Both the position numbers and the translations under genes were made by a program. A DNA stretch of 64,000 bases from CALAGJ01 sp964293305 (lineage in GTDB: Bacteria > Bacteroidota > Bacteroidia > Chitinophagales > Chitinophagaceae), in assembly GCA_964293305.1 (NCBI GenBank), contig CAXYYO010000006.1, forward strand, positions 45,122 to 109,121. Reading direction: 5' to 3'. Under the pieces are notes generated by a model. It ran no database searches and was not told where the DNA came from. It was given only the letters and a program-made list of their open reading frames with translations. Positions 7,849 through 17,412 of the stretch are shown here, one piece after another. Every line of letters begins with the position of its first letter. Position 1 is the first letter of the stretch.

Positions 7849-10311
7849 TCAATTAGGGTCCACATCTAGTTCAAACCGAACACTATTGTATCTCTTATTA
7901 AACAATAAAATGCCCATTTGCTCCTGCATAGTTTCTTTTAATGCCGCTATGCGTTGTACCTCTTTAGGTAGTTTTATCATCAATTGCCAAATGTATCTGT
8001 TTCTTACCCTACCCACAGGTGGCTGTGCCGGCCCGGTTACTTGATTTTTAAAAGCATCCAAACCACGCACTAATAAATGAGCGGCCTCCTCTGCAATATG
8101 CTTTTCTCTATGCTTGATAGTGATATGAACTAGTCTGACAAAGGGCGGATATAGATGCCTTTTACGTATTTCCAATTCCCAGTTATAAAATGATTCGTAA
8201 TCATGTGTCTGCAAGAATTGTAACACTGGATGTTTTGCCTGGCTAACCTGTATTAATACTTTGCCTTTATTATTGGTGCGACCTGCTCTTCCACTTACTT
8301 GCTCCATCAATTGAAATGCACGCTCATTCACCCTAAAATCTGTATGAAAAAGGAGATTGTCTGCATCTGGTATTGCCACCAATTGCACATGCTCAAAGTC
8401 TAATCCTTTAACTATCATTTGTGTGCCTGCAAGTATTTGAATGCGCTGCTGCTCAAATGCTTTAATCAATTGATCATGCTGATGTTTTCCACGTGTAGTA
8501 TCAAGATCCATACGTGCCACTTGTATGCCGGGCAGGAGTTCAGATAGTCTTTCTTCCAGCTTTTCGGTACCAAAATTTCTTACTGCAAATTTTTCTTTGC
8601 CACATATCGGACAAATATTTAATACTGGATAATCTGAGCCACAATAATGGCAGATCAGACTATGCTTAATTTTATGATAGGTAAGTGTAACATCACAATT
8701 TCTACATTGAGGTATCCAACCACATCCTTCACAACTAATGTAAGGCACATAGCCCCTTCTGTTTTGAAAAACGATTGCTTGTTTTTTTTCCTGTACACAA
8801 TCCTGTAATGCCTGAAGCATTTGTGGCCCAATAAAATTGTCAGCACCTTTCTTTGAAAGTGGTTTTTCTGTAATTATAATTTCTGGCAAAGTGGCTGCGC
8901 CAAATCTTTCTGTCAATGCTACATATCCAAATTTTTGCTGCTTTGCATTATAATAAGTTTCAATAGCAGGAGTAGCACTACCCAACAATACTTTTGCCTT
9001 CAATAATGTGGCATAGAAAATAGCTGCATCTCTAGCGTGATAGCGTGGTGCCGGATCCTGTTGTTTATACGAACTATCATGCTCCTCATCAGCTATTATG
9101 AGTTGCAGATTTTGAAAGGGTAAAAACAAAGAAGACCTGGCTCCCAAGAGCACTTTTATTTCACCAGATTTCACCCTATTCCACAGCTCTACTCTTTCCT
9201 GCGGATTAAAGCGTGAATGGTATACTGCTATGTATCCACCAAAGTGCTTTTGTAGCCTTCTAATCAATTGAGAAGTGAGGGCAATTTCCGGGAGCATATA
9301 CAATGCCTGAGCATTGGTACGTATTATTTTTTCAATGAATTGAATATAGATCTGGGTCTTACCACTACCAGTAATGCCATGCAGCAGACATACATTTTTT
9401 GTTTCCCATTCTTTTTCTATTTCAACTGCTGCCTGATGCTGTGCAGCAGATAATTTAAAATCTATTTCTATAGCAGGAGCCAACGTTTTTAAACGGCTTA
9501 CCGCTTTCTTTTCAATCCGCAGAATGCCCTTATCTGCCAATCCTTTCAATTGCGCAGCTGAGGCATCGGCTTTCTTTAACAGCGCAGCTTGTGTTACTTC
9601 ACCATCGGTTTTTATGAGGTGTAAAAATGAGAGCAACAACTGCATTTGCTTTGGAGCTCTTGTGCTATTATTAAGCAATTTTTCTAAGTTATCTTCAAGA
9701 TGATAATCAGGATGCAGCAATACATAGTTATCAGTTTTCTCTTTATATTTTTCTTTTAATTCTTCCCACACAAAGCACACCTGTCTTGCTATCAACTCTT
9801 TAATAACGGGATAAACCTGGTGTGTATCTAGTAATTGTTGTACCTCTGAAAGGTTAAGTTGTTTACGAATACTCAAGGCTTCTGCTATTATATATTCCCT
9901 ATTATCCAATGCAGAAAAATCTTCGTTGTGCATCTCATTCCAAACTATGATTGTTTCACTACTCAGTTTAAGATGAGATGGTAAAGCTGCTTGCATTACC
10001 TCTCCTTCACTACACATATAATATTGTGCCATCCACTGCCAAAGTTTAAGCTGGTGCAGGGTAATGAGTGGCTCTGTATCCAAAACATTTTGTATTGGCC
10101 TGGGTTCAAAACCGGATGGTTTATCTGTGTGAATTTTTTTTACAATACCAGCATATCTTTTTTTTCTCAATTCTACTTCTACACGCATACCAGGTAGCAA
10201 TACACTTACATATTGCTGAGGAATGCACCAAGTATAATTCTTTGGCAATGCGAGTGGAATAATTATCTCAGCGTAATAGTTTTGTTCTTTATCGAACAGC
10301 TCATTCATCAT
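7849..10311 (-). CDS. priA: Primosomal protein N' (replication restart helicase PriA)
   Basis: 820 residues, normal for PriA, a 3'-to-5' helicase that reloads the replisome at collapsed forks. An N-terminal DNA-binding domain occupies about the first 115 residues. The helicase core starts with Walker A GITGSGKT (312-319), then DEEHDSSYKQ (Walker B), GSATPAIE, and the C-terminal motifs GTQMIVKGLDF and QVSGRAGR. The zinc region inserted in the core has the full set of eight cysteines (C527, C530, C536, C539, C554, C557, C567, C570). It is a stand-alone gene, convergent with the NodB-like gene. Start with MM at 10311; the second Met is equally possible. Confidence 0.97.
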   Translation of the reverse strand: MMNELFDKEQNYYAEIIIPLALPKNYTWCIPQQYVSVLLPGMRVEVELRKKRYAGIVKKIHTDKPSGFEPRPIQNVLDTEPLITLHQLKLWQWMAQYYMCSEGEVMQAALPSHLKLSSETIIVWNEMHNEDFSALDNREYIIAEALSIRKQLNLSEVQQLLDTHQVYPVIKELIARQVCFVWEELKEKYKEKTDNYVLLHPDYHLEDNLEKLLNNSTRAPKQMQLLLSFLHLIKTDGEVTQAALLKKADASAAQLKGLADKGILRIEKKAVSRLKTLAPAIEIDFKLSAAQHQAAVEIEKEWETKNVCLLHGITGSGKTQIYIQFIEKIIRTNAQALYMLPEIALTSQLIRRLQKHFGGYIAVYHSRFNPQERVELWNRVKSGEIKVLLGARSSLFLPFQNLQLIIADEEHDSSYKQQDPAPRYHARDAAIFYATLLKAKVLLGSATPAIETYYNAKQQKFGYVALTERFGAATLPEIIITEKPLSKKGADNFIGPQMLQALQDCVQEKKQAIVFQNRRGYVPYISCEGCGWIPQCRNCDVTLTYHKIKHSLICHYCGSDYPVLNICPICGKEKFAVRNFGTEKLEERLSELLPGIQVARMDLDTTRGKHQHDQLIKAFEQQRIQILAGTQMIVKGLDFEHVQLVAIPDADNLLFHTDFRVNERAFQLMEQVSGRAGRTNNKGKVLIQVSQAKHPVLQFLQTHDYESFYNWELEIRKRHLYPPFVRLVHITIKHREKHIAEEAAHLLVRGLDAFKNQVTGPAQPPVGRVRNRYIWQLMIKLPKEVQRIAALKETMQEQMGILLFNKRYNSVRFELDVDPN

Positions 10312-10595
10312 TCAAAAAAAATGAAAATACAAATACAACATGAATTTTATTATCATAAAGTTTCTATTGAATCCAAAAAAAATTCAAATGCTTTACCAAA
10401 GGATTTCTTTTCTCCATGCAACTTAAAATGATGAGGTAATTATGTGCAATTTTTCTATAAGTTAGTTTTATTGCCAAAACTCCATATCGATTTAATTTTT
10501 AGAAACTACTGAAATAGAAATAAAAATTAAGGAAATACCAATAAAGGGTACTCAAAAAAATCCAATTCCCTATATTGCTTCCCAAAGCTATTGCC

Positions 10596-11675
10596 ATGAA
10601 GTTTTTTGTACATCCGGATATTTCACTTGCTCACACTATTGATACCTCATTTTATTTAGACTCCGAATTTTATGAAGCCTCTAAAGAAAAAATTTTTGCA
10701 CCTTCTTGGCAGTATGCGGGGTTTGCATCACAAATAGCTGAACCCAATCAAGCTCATCCATTTATGCTACTTGAGCATTTTCTAGATGAACCATTATTAC
10801 TTACTTGCGATGAAAATGAGCAAATCCATTGCCTAAGTAATGTGTGCACTCATCGTGGTAATCTCTTGGTATATGAACCCTGTAAATCAAAAAATCTTCG
10901 ATGCCGATATCATGGACGGCAGTTTACAATGGATGGTTGTTTTGTTTCTATGCCTGAGTTTAAAGAAGTACAAAATTTTCCTTCACAAACTGACAATTTG
11001 CATCCTTTGCCCCTTTTTAAATGGGGGCAGTTATTATTTACTTCACTCACTCCATCATTGCCTGCTGAATTATATCTGAAAGAAATGATGGAGCGGGTTC
11101 ACTGGCTTCCTATGGACAAATTGGTCTATCATCCGGAATTGTCAAAAGATTATACGGTAAATGCAAGTTGGGCTTTATACTGTGAAAATTATTTAGAAGG
11201 ATTTCATATACCATTTGTACACGCAGGTCTCAATCAGGTGTTAGACTTTGGAGAATATACTACTGAAATATTTACTTATTGCAATCTTCAACTCGGTATT
11301 GGGAAAAAAGGAGACAGTTGTTTCACTATACCTGAAGATTCAACTGATTATGGAAAAGAAGTAGCCGCTTATTATTTCTGGGTATTTCCCAATATGATGT
11401 TTAATTTTTATCCATGGGGTTTGTCATTAAATATTGTAGAACCACTTTCTGTAGATACATGTAAAGTGCGATTCTTAAGTTTTGTTTTTGATGCTTCAAA
11501 ATTAAATACTGGTGCTGGCAGTGGTTTAGACACTGTAGAGCATGAAGATGAAGAAGTAGTACAGCAGGTGCAAAAAGGCATCAGGAGCAGGTTCTATACT
11601 CAGGGTCGGTACTCTGTAAGCAGGGAGCAGGGTACACACCATTTTCATTCGCTTATAGCATCGCATTTAGCATGA
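10596..11675 (+). CDS. Rieske non-heme iron oxygenase, alpha subunit
   Basis: 359 residues from ATG 10596; a TTG 21 bases upstream is less likely. The Rieske [2Fe-2S] site is C84-x-H86 and C103-x2-H106 (CTHRG, CRYHG). The mononuclear iron site is N198, H204 and H209 in ENYLEGFHIPFVH. These are hallmarks of ring-hydroxylating and quaternary-amine oxygenases such as choline monooxygenase or stachydrine demethylase. No reductase or beta subunit is adjacent. The stop overlaps the start of the next gene (APC permease) in ATGA, so the two are translationally coupled. This points to an imported amine or amino acid derivative as substrate; that is inference. Confidence 0.88.
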   Translation: MKFFVHPDISLAHTIDTSFYLDSEFYEASKEKIFAPSWQYAGFASQIAEPNQAHPFMLLEHFLDEPLLLTCDENEQIHCLSNVCTHRGNLLVYEPCKSKNLRCRYHGRQFTMDGCFVSMPEFKEVQNFPSQTDNLHPLPLFKWGQLLFTSLTPSLPAELYLKEMMERVHWLPMDKLVYHPELSKDYTVNASWALYCENYLEGFHIPFVHAGLNQVLDFGEYTTEIFTYCNLQLGIGKKGDSCFTIPEDSTDYGKEVAAYYFWVFPNMMFNFYPWGLSLNIVEPLSVDTCKVRFLSFVFDASKLNTGAGSGLDTVEHEDEEVVQQVQKGIRSRFYTQGRYSVSREQGTHHFHSLIASHLA

Positions 11676-13093
11676 AAATATTAGAAAGAAAGCTTGGCGC
11701 AGCCACATCAATTGCCATTGTAGTAGGAGGTGTAATTGGCAGCGGCATTTTTATGAAACCAGCATTAATGGCTGGACAGTTAGCAAACCCTTTGCTATTA
11801 ATTTCAGTATGGATAGTAGCTGGTATCATTACATTATTCGGAGCCTTGAGCAATGCTGAAGTAGCAGCAATGATTCCTGAAACCGGTGGACAATATGTCT
11901 TCTTTCAAAAAATGTATGGGTCTGGTTTTGCATTTATGTATGGGTGGGCAGCATTTGCTGTTTTTAATACCGCCGGTAATGCAAGTATTGCTTATGTATT
12001 TTCACAGTATGCCAACTATTTTATAGAACTGCCTCGCTTTTCGGAGGAAGTTGAAAAAGCAAGTGCTTTTCACATACCATTTGTGGGCACATTGTATCTT
12101 CTTGAAAATGCAGGCTTAAAATTACTTACCATTTTCATTGTATGGATACTGAGTGTTGTCAATTATATTAGTGTGTTGTATGGAGGCGCTTTGCAAAGAG
12201 TGCTAACTGTTCTAAAAGCAATAGCGATAATTATGCTTGTGTTAGGCATTCTGTTTTCGGGAAAGGGTAATGTATCAAATTTTTTTACTCCAGGTTCAGA
12301 ATGGGCTATAAAGCAGCAGGGTTTACTTGGTGCATACATAGCTGCATTGGCAGGGGCATTTTGGGCTTATGATGGTTGGAATAATATTACATTCATTGCC
12401 GGAGAAATAAAAGAACCGCAAAAAAATATTCCACGTAGTCTTTTTTTGGGCTTACTGTTTTGCGTTATTATTTATGGATTGGTAAATCTTGCTTACCTCT
12501 ATGTAATGCCTGTAGATGCTATGAAGCATTCATCATTTATTGCAAGTGATACGGCAACTATTTTGTGGGGTGCGGCAGGCGGCAGTTTGATAGCTTGTAT
12601 GGTCATGTTAAGCACCTTGGGCACAGCAAATGCCAATATACTAGCTACAGCACGCATTACTATGGCTATGGGAAAGGAGAGTAGGCTTTTTTCTTTTGCG
12701 GGCAAAGTCCATCCACGGTTTATCACACCTGGCAATGCATTACTATTAAATGGAGTATGGAGTACTTTACTTATCTGCAGCGGGTCTTTTGATATGCTTA
12801 CAGATATGTTGGTTTTTGTAACTTGGTTTTTTTATGGAATGAGTGCTTTAGGGGTTTTCGTATTACGGCATAAAATGAAAAATACTGAAAGACCTTATAA
12901 AGTATGGGGATACCCTGTTGTCACTTTTCTCTTTGCAGGGTTTACACTTTTCTTTTTGGTGAGCACTTTGTATTATGATATTATGAATTATTTGTCTGGA
13001 CAAACAGCAGTTATCAACTCTCTGCTGGGAGTATTAATAACAGCTATTGGCATACCTGTATATTTTTTCAGTGTAAAGAAGAAGCAAGTATAA
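11672..13093 (+). CDS. APC superfamily amino acid permease
   Basis: A 473-residue inner-membrane transporter with about 12 hydrophobic segments. The first helix carries the APC signature VVGGVIGSGIF, and the following helix is ALSNAEVAAMIPETGGQY, typical of the LAT/amino acid-polyamine-organocation family. The start codon overlaps the Rieske oxygenase stop by 4 bp, so production of the two proteins is linked and the substrate may be the oxygenase's. The substrate cannot be read from sequence. No terminator is obvious downstream; a gap of 242 bp follows before the patatin gene. Confidence 0.92.
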   Translation: MKILERKLGAATSIAIVVGGVIGSGIFMKPALMAGQLANPLLLISVWIVAGIITLFGALSNAEVAAMIPETGGQYVFFQKMYGSGFAFMYGWAAFAVFNTAGNASIAYVFSQYANYFIELPRFSEEVEKASAFHIPFVGTLYLLENAGLKLLTIFIVWILSVVNYISVLYGGALQRVLTVLKAIAIIMLVLGILFSGKGNVSNFFTPGSEWAIKQQGLLGAYIAALAGAFWAYDGWNNITFIAGEIKEPQKNIPRSLFLGLLFCVIIYGLVNLAYLYVMPVDAMKHSSFIASDTATILWGAAGGSLIACMVMLSTLGTANANILATARITMAMGKESRLFSFAGKVHPRFITPGNALLLNGVWSTLLICSGSFDMLTDMLVFVTWFFYGMSALGVFVLRHKMKNTERPYKVWGYPVVTFLFAGFTLFFLVSTLYYDIMNYLSGQTAVINSLLGVLITAIGIPVYFFSVKKKQV

Positions 13094-13335
13094 CTTAATA
13101 TACCATTGTTTAATAAAGGCTGTGTGAATATTGCCTTTGGCATAAAGGGAACATTGCAAGTACCGCTATAAAATGCTTGGTTGAAAAATTTCTTTTTTAC
13201 AACTAACTAAAAATAATCATTGCACAATAAAAAGAGGAAAATCAACTGTAGATGAGGTAACATATCTGGGTGAGTGTTGTTCTAGGGTAGGCAGGTTTAA
13301 TAGAGGAAATCTTATTATATATTTAACTTTCATAT

Positions 13336-14883
13336 ATGAAACAGGAGAATAAATACAACTATAAAACTTTCATAGAAGAAACAGGAGTTGACCATCTTAT
13401 TGATACTTTGAAGCAGGATCTTACAAATAATGGAAGTAGCCCAATGCCACAATATAGTGATATGATTTCTGTAGAAAATAACAAAACTTATCAATATGTA
13501 AATTATGTACAAGAAGGTGGTGGCGTGCTCGGTGTAGCACTTATAGGTTATACTTATGTTCTTGAGAAATTGGGATTCAGGTTTTTAAAGTTAGCTGGCA
13601 CAAGTGCCGGAGCCATTAATACCATTTTGTTGGCTGGTACAGATAAAATGAATTATAAGAAAAGTGAACATGCATTTGAGTATAAGAGTGAAATTATTCT
13701 TCAAGAAATGCTAGACTTTAATTTATGGAAATTAGTTGATGGAAGTAAATTTGGCAAATGGCTTATCAAAATGTTTGTTTCACATCCTAAGCGGATAGGT
13801 ATTTTAAAAAATATACTTTCATTTGCCTTGGCTACCCCATTTCTTTTTTCAATCATTGCTGTTTTTGGCAGGGTATTATTTGGTCTTTGGCCTGCAGCCG
13901 GATTAATAAAAGTATATGACATATTGGTGGTCATTTCATTTATTGCACTTATTGTATTACTTACTGCACTTGGTGTAATTTTTTATTATGGATGGCGATT
14001 TAAGCGAGCTGGATTTGGCATCAACCCCGGCAAAGAATTTTACACTTGGATTGAAAAAATTCTTTCAAAAAATAAAATTAAAAACATTGCAGATTTAGAG
14101 GCGAAAATGAAAGCTGAAATAAGCATTGCACACCTCAGACCAGAACGAAGTGCACAGCAAATTGTAGGAGACAATGATCATATATCCCCTCCTTATATTA
14201 CATTAGTAACAAGTGATATAACGAATGAATCAAAAGTTGAATTTCCTGCCATGGCTGCTGATTATTATGAACACCCAGAAGCCGTAAATCCAGCAGATTT
14301 TGTGAGAGCTTCCATGTCTATTCCAATATTTTTTGAACCATTTAAAATAACGGTAACGCAAAAAGTCAAGGATCAAAGCAATTTTCAGCAAGACCGCATT
14401 ATAAAAAGAAGTTATAAAAATAGAGAAACCTATCAGGCGCTGTTTATAGATGGAGGTGTTCTTTCAAATTTTCCATACAATGTATTTCATAATCCCAAAA
14501 TTAAAATTGCAAGAATGCCCACATTTGGTGTGCGATTGGAAGATGAAGATCACATTGATCAGAATAAGCCTATCAAATCATCTATTTTGGCATTTTCAGG
14601 GTTACTAAAAAAAATATTCAATACCATTCGTTTCAACTATGACAGAGAATTTTTAAAGAAGAATACTGTGTATGAAATGTGTATTGGACATGTGGATATG
14701 GAGAAACAAAACTGGTTAGATTTTAGTATTGGTTACGATAAACAAAAAGAGCTTTTTTTAAAGGGTGTGGAAGCTGGTATTGCATTTTTTAAAGGCGGTA
14801 CTGTGTGGATAGATGGCAAGTCAAAACAGTTTGATGCTTTTGATTGGGAAAAATTCAAAACTGAAAGAGAAAAGATTGTATAG
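13336..14883 (+). CDS. Patatin-like phospholipase family protein with internal membrane segments
   Basis: A 515-residue predicted acyl hydrolase. The oxyanion loop is GGGVLG. The nucleophile is Ser90 in GTSAG and the catalytic aspartate is Asp372 in DGG, forming the Ser-Asp dyad of patatins. Between about residues 155 and 220 two hydrophobic stretches (LSFALATPFLFSIIAVFG and ILVVISFIALIVLLTAL) look like transmembrane helices inserted between the two catalytic residues. The enzyme is therefore probably membrane-bound, unlike plain soluble patatins. The gene stands alone ahead of a MarR regulator (103 bp to its longest start). The lipid substrate is unknown. Confidence 0.87.
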   Translation: MKQENKYNYKTFIEETGVDHLIDTLKQDLTNNGSSPMPQYSDMISVENNKTYQYVNYVQEGGGVLGVALIGYTYVLEKLGFRFLKLAGTSAGAINTILLAGTDKMNYKKSEHAFEYKSEIILQEMLDFNLWKLVDGSKFGKWLIKMFVSHPKRIGILKNILSFALATPFLFSIIAVFGRVLFGLWPAAGLIKVYDILVVISFIALIVLLTALGVIFYYGWRFKRAGFGINPGKEFYTWIEKILSKNKIKNIADLEAKMKAEISIAHLRPERSAQQIVGDNDHISPPYITLVTSDITNESKVEFPAMAADYYEHPEAVNPADFVRASMSIPIFFEPFKITVTQKVKDQSNFQQDRIIKRSYKNRETYQALFIDGGVLSNFPYNVFHNPKIKIARMPTFGVRLEDEDHIDQNKPIKSSILAFSGLLKKIFNTIRFNYDREFLKKNTVYEMCIGHVDMEKQNWLDFSIGYDKQKELFLKGVEAGIAFFKGGTVWIDGKSKQFDAFDWEKFKTEREKIV

Positions 14884-15053
14884 GATGAATGATTGATAAT
14901 TTTCACCAAACAATGTGATTAAAAAAATAAGTTCGGTATGCAATAAGGGTATTCAAAATTGATAGGAGAAAATATCCATCAACACAATGAGCTGGAATAA
15001 ATTTTCAACCATTTCAAATAAGTCCTATAATTTTGAATTGCATCAATTGAAAA

Positions 15054-15067
15054 TTTGTATATACAAA
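15054..15067. promoter_or_regulatory. Perfect 14-bp palindrome abutting the MarR start codon
   Basis: TTTGTATATACAAA is an exact palindrome whose last base touches the ATG at 15068. MarR-family proteins bind short palindromes in their own promoters, so this is a plausible autoregulatory operator that would also cover the initiation region. It supports the start at 15068 rather than 14987. Confidence 0.5.
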
Positions 15068-15550
15068 ATGACAAAAATTAAAAAAAGTCTTAATGCATCC
15101 TTGGTCTTTCATATTTTCAAAATAAATGAAACCCTACAGAAAAATGGCGACATACTAACAAAGGATTATGGTGTAACCACACAGCAATGGCTTATTCTTC
15201 TGTATTTGGCCAACGACCCCAATATCATTTATCTACAAGAGAACCCGCAGGAAAAACCATTATTGGCTAAAGAGTTGGCAGAAGCTATGAATGTGAGTAG
15301 AGCAAATATTACAAACCTGATAAATGTACTTTTAGAAAAAGGTTTTATAGCTCAGTCATTTGATAAAAAAGACCGGCGTAGGAAAAGATTATTACTTACA
15401 AAAGCCGGTGAAGAAGTACTTGAAAAATTAGAACTGATAAGAGAAGTGGGTAATGATAAATTATTAGCAGATTTTTCAAAGGAAGAGAAATTAAAATTTA
15501 TTGAATTTATACAGAAATGTTTGGAAGTTTTAAAAAGAGATTTTAAGTAA
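15068..15550 (+). CDS. MarR family transcriptional regulator
   Basis: 160 residues from the chosen start; an in-frame ATG at 14987 would add 27 residues that do not look like the family. The winged-helix core is visible: TTQQWLILLYL, then recognition region ELAEAMNVSRANITNLINVLLEKGFI and the wing DKKDRRRKRLLLTKAGEEVLEKL. Such dimeric repressors respond to small ligands or oxidants. A perfect palindrome sits right against the start codon. The neighbours are the patatin gene (same strand) and the OstA-like gene (convergent), so the regulated targets are not obvious. Confidence 0.9.
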   Translation: MTKIKKSLNASLVFHIFKINETLQKNGDILTKDYGVTTQQWLILLYLANDPNIIYLQENPQEKPLLAKELAEAMNVSRANITNLINVLLEKGFIAQSFDKKDRRRKRLLLTKAGEEVLEKLELIREVGNDKLLADFSKEEKLKFIEFIQKCLEVLKRDFK

Positions 15551-15632
15551 ACAGCCACTGCTTTTACCTTTGATTTCTATTTATTCTTTCAAATAATCAA
15601 CCTAAAATCAATACGTACTTTTATAAATCCTA

Positions 15633-17384
15633 TTAAGGGTTATTGTCAATTTTTTCTTCATTGTCAGAAATTGTTGGTGCATTTTCAGGGGTAGAAACTG
15701 GATCAGGATCCAACACATCCATAAACAAATCATACTTTGATTTTGGCCTTCTTGAATCAAGCCACTGAAAACCATTGAGCCGCATGGTTACATGATCCAC
15801 TTGACCCATTGGATAACTGGTGCCATCCAGATTACTTCTGAACACTACTTTTTCTGCTTCTTTATTTTTGAAAAACATATCAATCATATCAGCCGAAGAC
15901 TTATTAACACCCACATATTTTCCTGCATCATCTTGGGCATAGTAAACGCTCTCCGCATTTCCTTGAGCCCTCACTTTTTGAAGATTGCCAGAGGTATCAA
16001 AATATCCTTTCATGGTTCTTCCTTTTACCTGGTTATAAAAATCCTCTTTGGTTCTTTGTATGCTAAGCGCATTTTCAAAAACGTATAATTCTTTTGGTTT
16101 TTTATTGCCAGTAAACAAATAAATTGTGTCCCCTGTTATCTGACTTTCCTGACCCCACACAACAGGGTTTTTAAAGAGCCTAAACACACTATCTTCTAAG
16201 CTGAGAAAAAGACTATCTCCTGCAGCTTGCAAACTGTCAGAAAAAATACGCACATGAAAATATGCTTCAATGAATCTATCGGCACTGTCTTTTCTTGCAC
16301 TGTCTGCTAATGGTTGCTGGATAGATGAGTCCAAAATAGGAACACTATCACTTACCCTTAGTTCGGGAACATCTCTTACAAGTTTGAGTACAGATAACTT
16401 TGCACTAAAGAAGGTATCGGCTGCTACAAACACTGAATCATTATCTTGCTTTAAAATTAGGATAGGTCGTTGTGTAGCCAGAAATGATTCAGTTTTTTTA
16501 TTCGATTTTAAATTATTGGCCAGTATTGTTATGCCTTGTGCGGTGTCTTTATACACCACATTGCCATTGGCTTCACTGAATCCTGTACTATCATCAAAAG
16601 CCACATCATCTGCATCTAAAATGGTTGTACTATCTTCAATATGCGGCCTGCGGCCAAAATATGTTTTACGAGCTTTTGCATCATAATATCCAGAACTGGT
16701 AATCACTTTTCGCTTACCACTTATTATTTCCGTAGGAGCTACAAATGTTGCAATACCTGTTTCGGTATTGTAGAGTAGTGTATCCGTTTTAAGTGTATAA
16801 TTTGGATCAGTGAGTACAACTTTTTTCTTAAAATAAACATCTCTTGTATCTCCGTAATAAAATCCTTCATTACTGGTTAAAATCGTTTTACCATTCACCA
16901 CCTTACCCGGTGTATTGTAAATGCCAATTTTTGTATTGACATCATAAGTAAGCGATTTTGTGGTAAGAGTGCCTTTGCCATCCGTCAGTTTTACATTTTT
17001 ATCTAAATAAGCCTTTTTTTCCTGGCCATTATATTTCAAATAGTCGGCATAAGTATGAATGCTATCCGCATCGTTAATGTGAACATGTCCATAGGCTTGC
17101 ATCTGATTCAAATTCTTATTGATAACTACACTATCACAATAAAAAAGGGTAGCTTCTTGTTTTATAATTACATTTCCGGCAGCACTTTGGTATTCAACGC
17201 TATCCACTTTTTGGTAGTTTAACCGCAAAGCATGGATGATATAAATCTGACTTGTATTGAGGGGTTTTGTAGTATCGCTATATGTTGTTTGTGAACTAAC
17301 TTTATTGCTAAAAATAATAAGTAAAAATAAAATTAGTGGTTTCACCAATTTACATTTCATACAAAAATTTAGATTCAATTTCAT
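15633..17384 (-). CDS. OstA-like (LptA/OstA N-type) periplasmic protein
   Basis: A 583-residue exported protein; the signal peptide ends near SNKVSSQ. The body is built of repeated beta-strand units of the LptA/OstA type (for example EYQSAAGNVIIKQEATLFYCDSV and AYGHVHINDADSIHTYAD), which in LptA and LptD form a beta-jellyroll that shields lipid A during transport. In Bacteroidota this long OstA-like protein is thought to take part in LPS transport to the outer membrane. It follows the MCE gene (28-bp gap) and an amidase gene on the same strand, with an LptD-like gene divergent. It is much longer than E. coli LptA (about 185 residues). A Met at residue 9 is an alternative start. Confidence 0.85.
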   Translation of the reverse strand: MKLNLNFCMKCKLVKPLILFLLIIFSNKVSSQTTYSDTTKPLNTSQIYIIHALRLNYQKVDSVEYQSAAGNVIIKQEATLFYCDSVVINKNLNQMQAYGHVHINDADSIHTYADYLKYNGQEKKAYLDKNVKLTDGKGTLTTKSLTYDVNTKIGIYNTPGKVVNGKTILTSNEGFYYGDTRDVYFKKKVVLTDPNYTLKTDTLLYNTETGIATFVAPTEIISGKRKVITSSGYYDAKARKTYFGRRPHIEDSTTILDADDVAFDDSTGFSEANGNVVYKDTAQGITILANNLKSNKKTESFLATQRPILILKQDNDSVFVAADTFFSAKLSVLKLVRDVPELRVSDSVPILDSSIQQPLADSARKDSADRFIEAYFHVRIFSDSLQAAGDSLFLSLEDSVFRLFKNPVVWGQESQITGDTIYLFTGNKKPKELYVFENALSIQRTKEDFYNQVKGRTMKGYFDTSGNLQKVRAQGNAESVYYAQDDAGKYVGVNKSSADMIDMFFKNKEAEKVVFRSNLDGTSYPMGQVDHVTMRLNGFQWLDSRRPKSKYDLFMDVLDPDPVSTPENAPTISDNEEKIDNNP

Positions 17385-17412
17385 TTAGATATTAATAACT
17401 ACTACAAATAAA

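Noticed and set aside
13181..13275. Another copy of the dispersed element
   Set aside because: ATCAACTGTAGATGAGG and later ATCTGGGTGA recall the arms, but the spacing is wrong and the GTTGACTTTGT core is missing.
16270..16686. 138-codon ORF antisense to the OstA-like gene
   Set aside because: Low-complexity S, L and A shadow of the OstA-like repeats.
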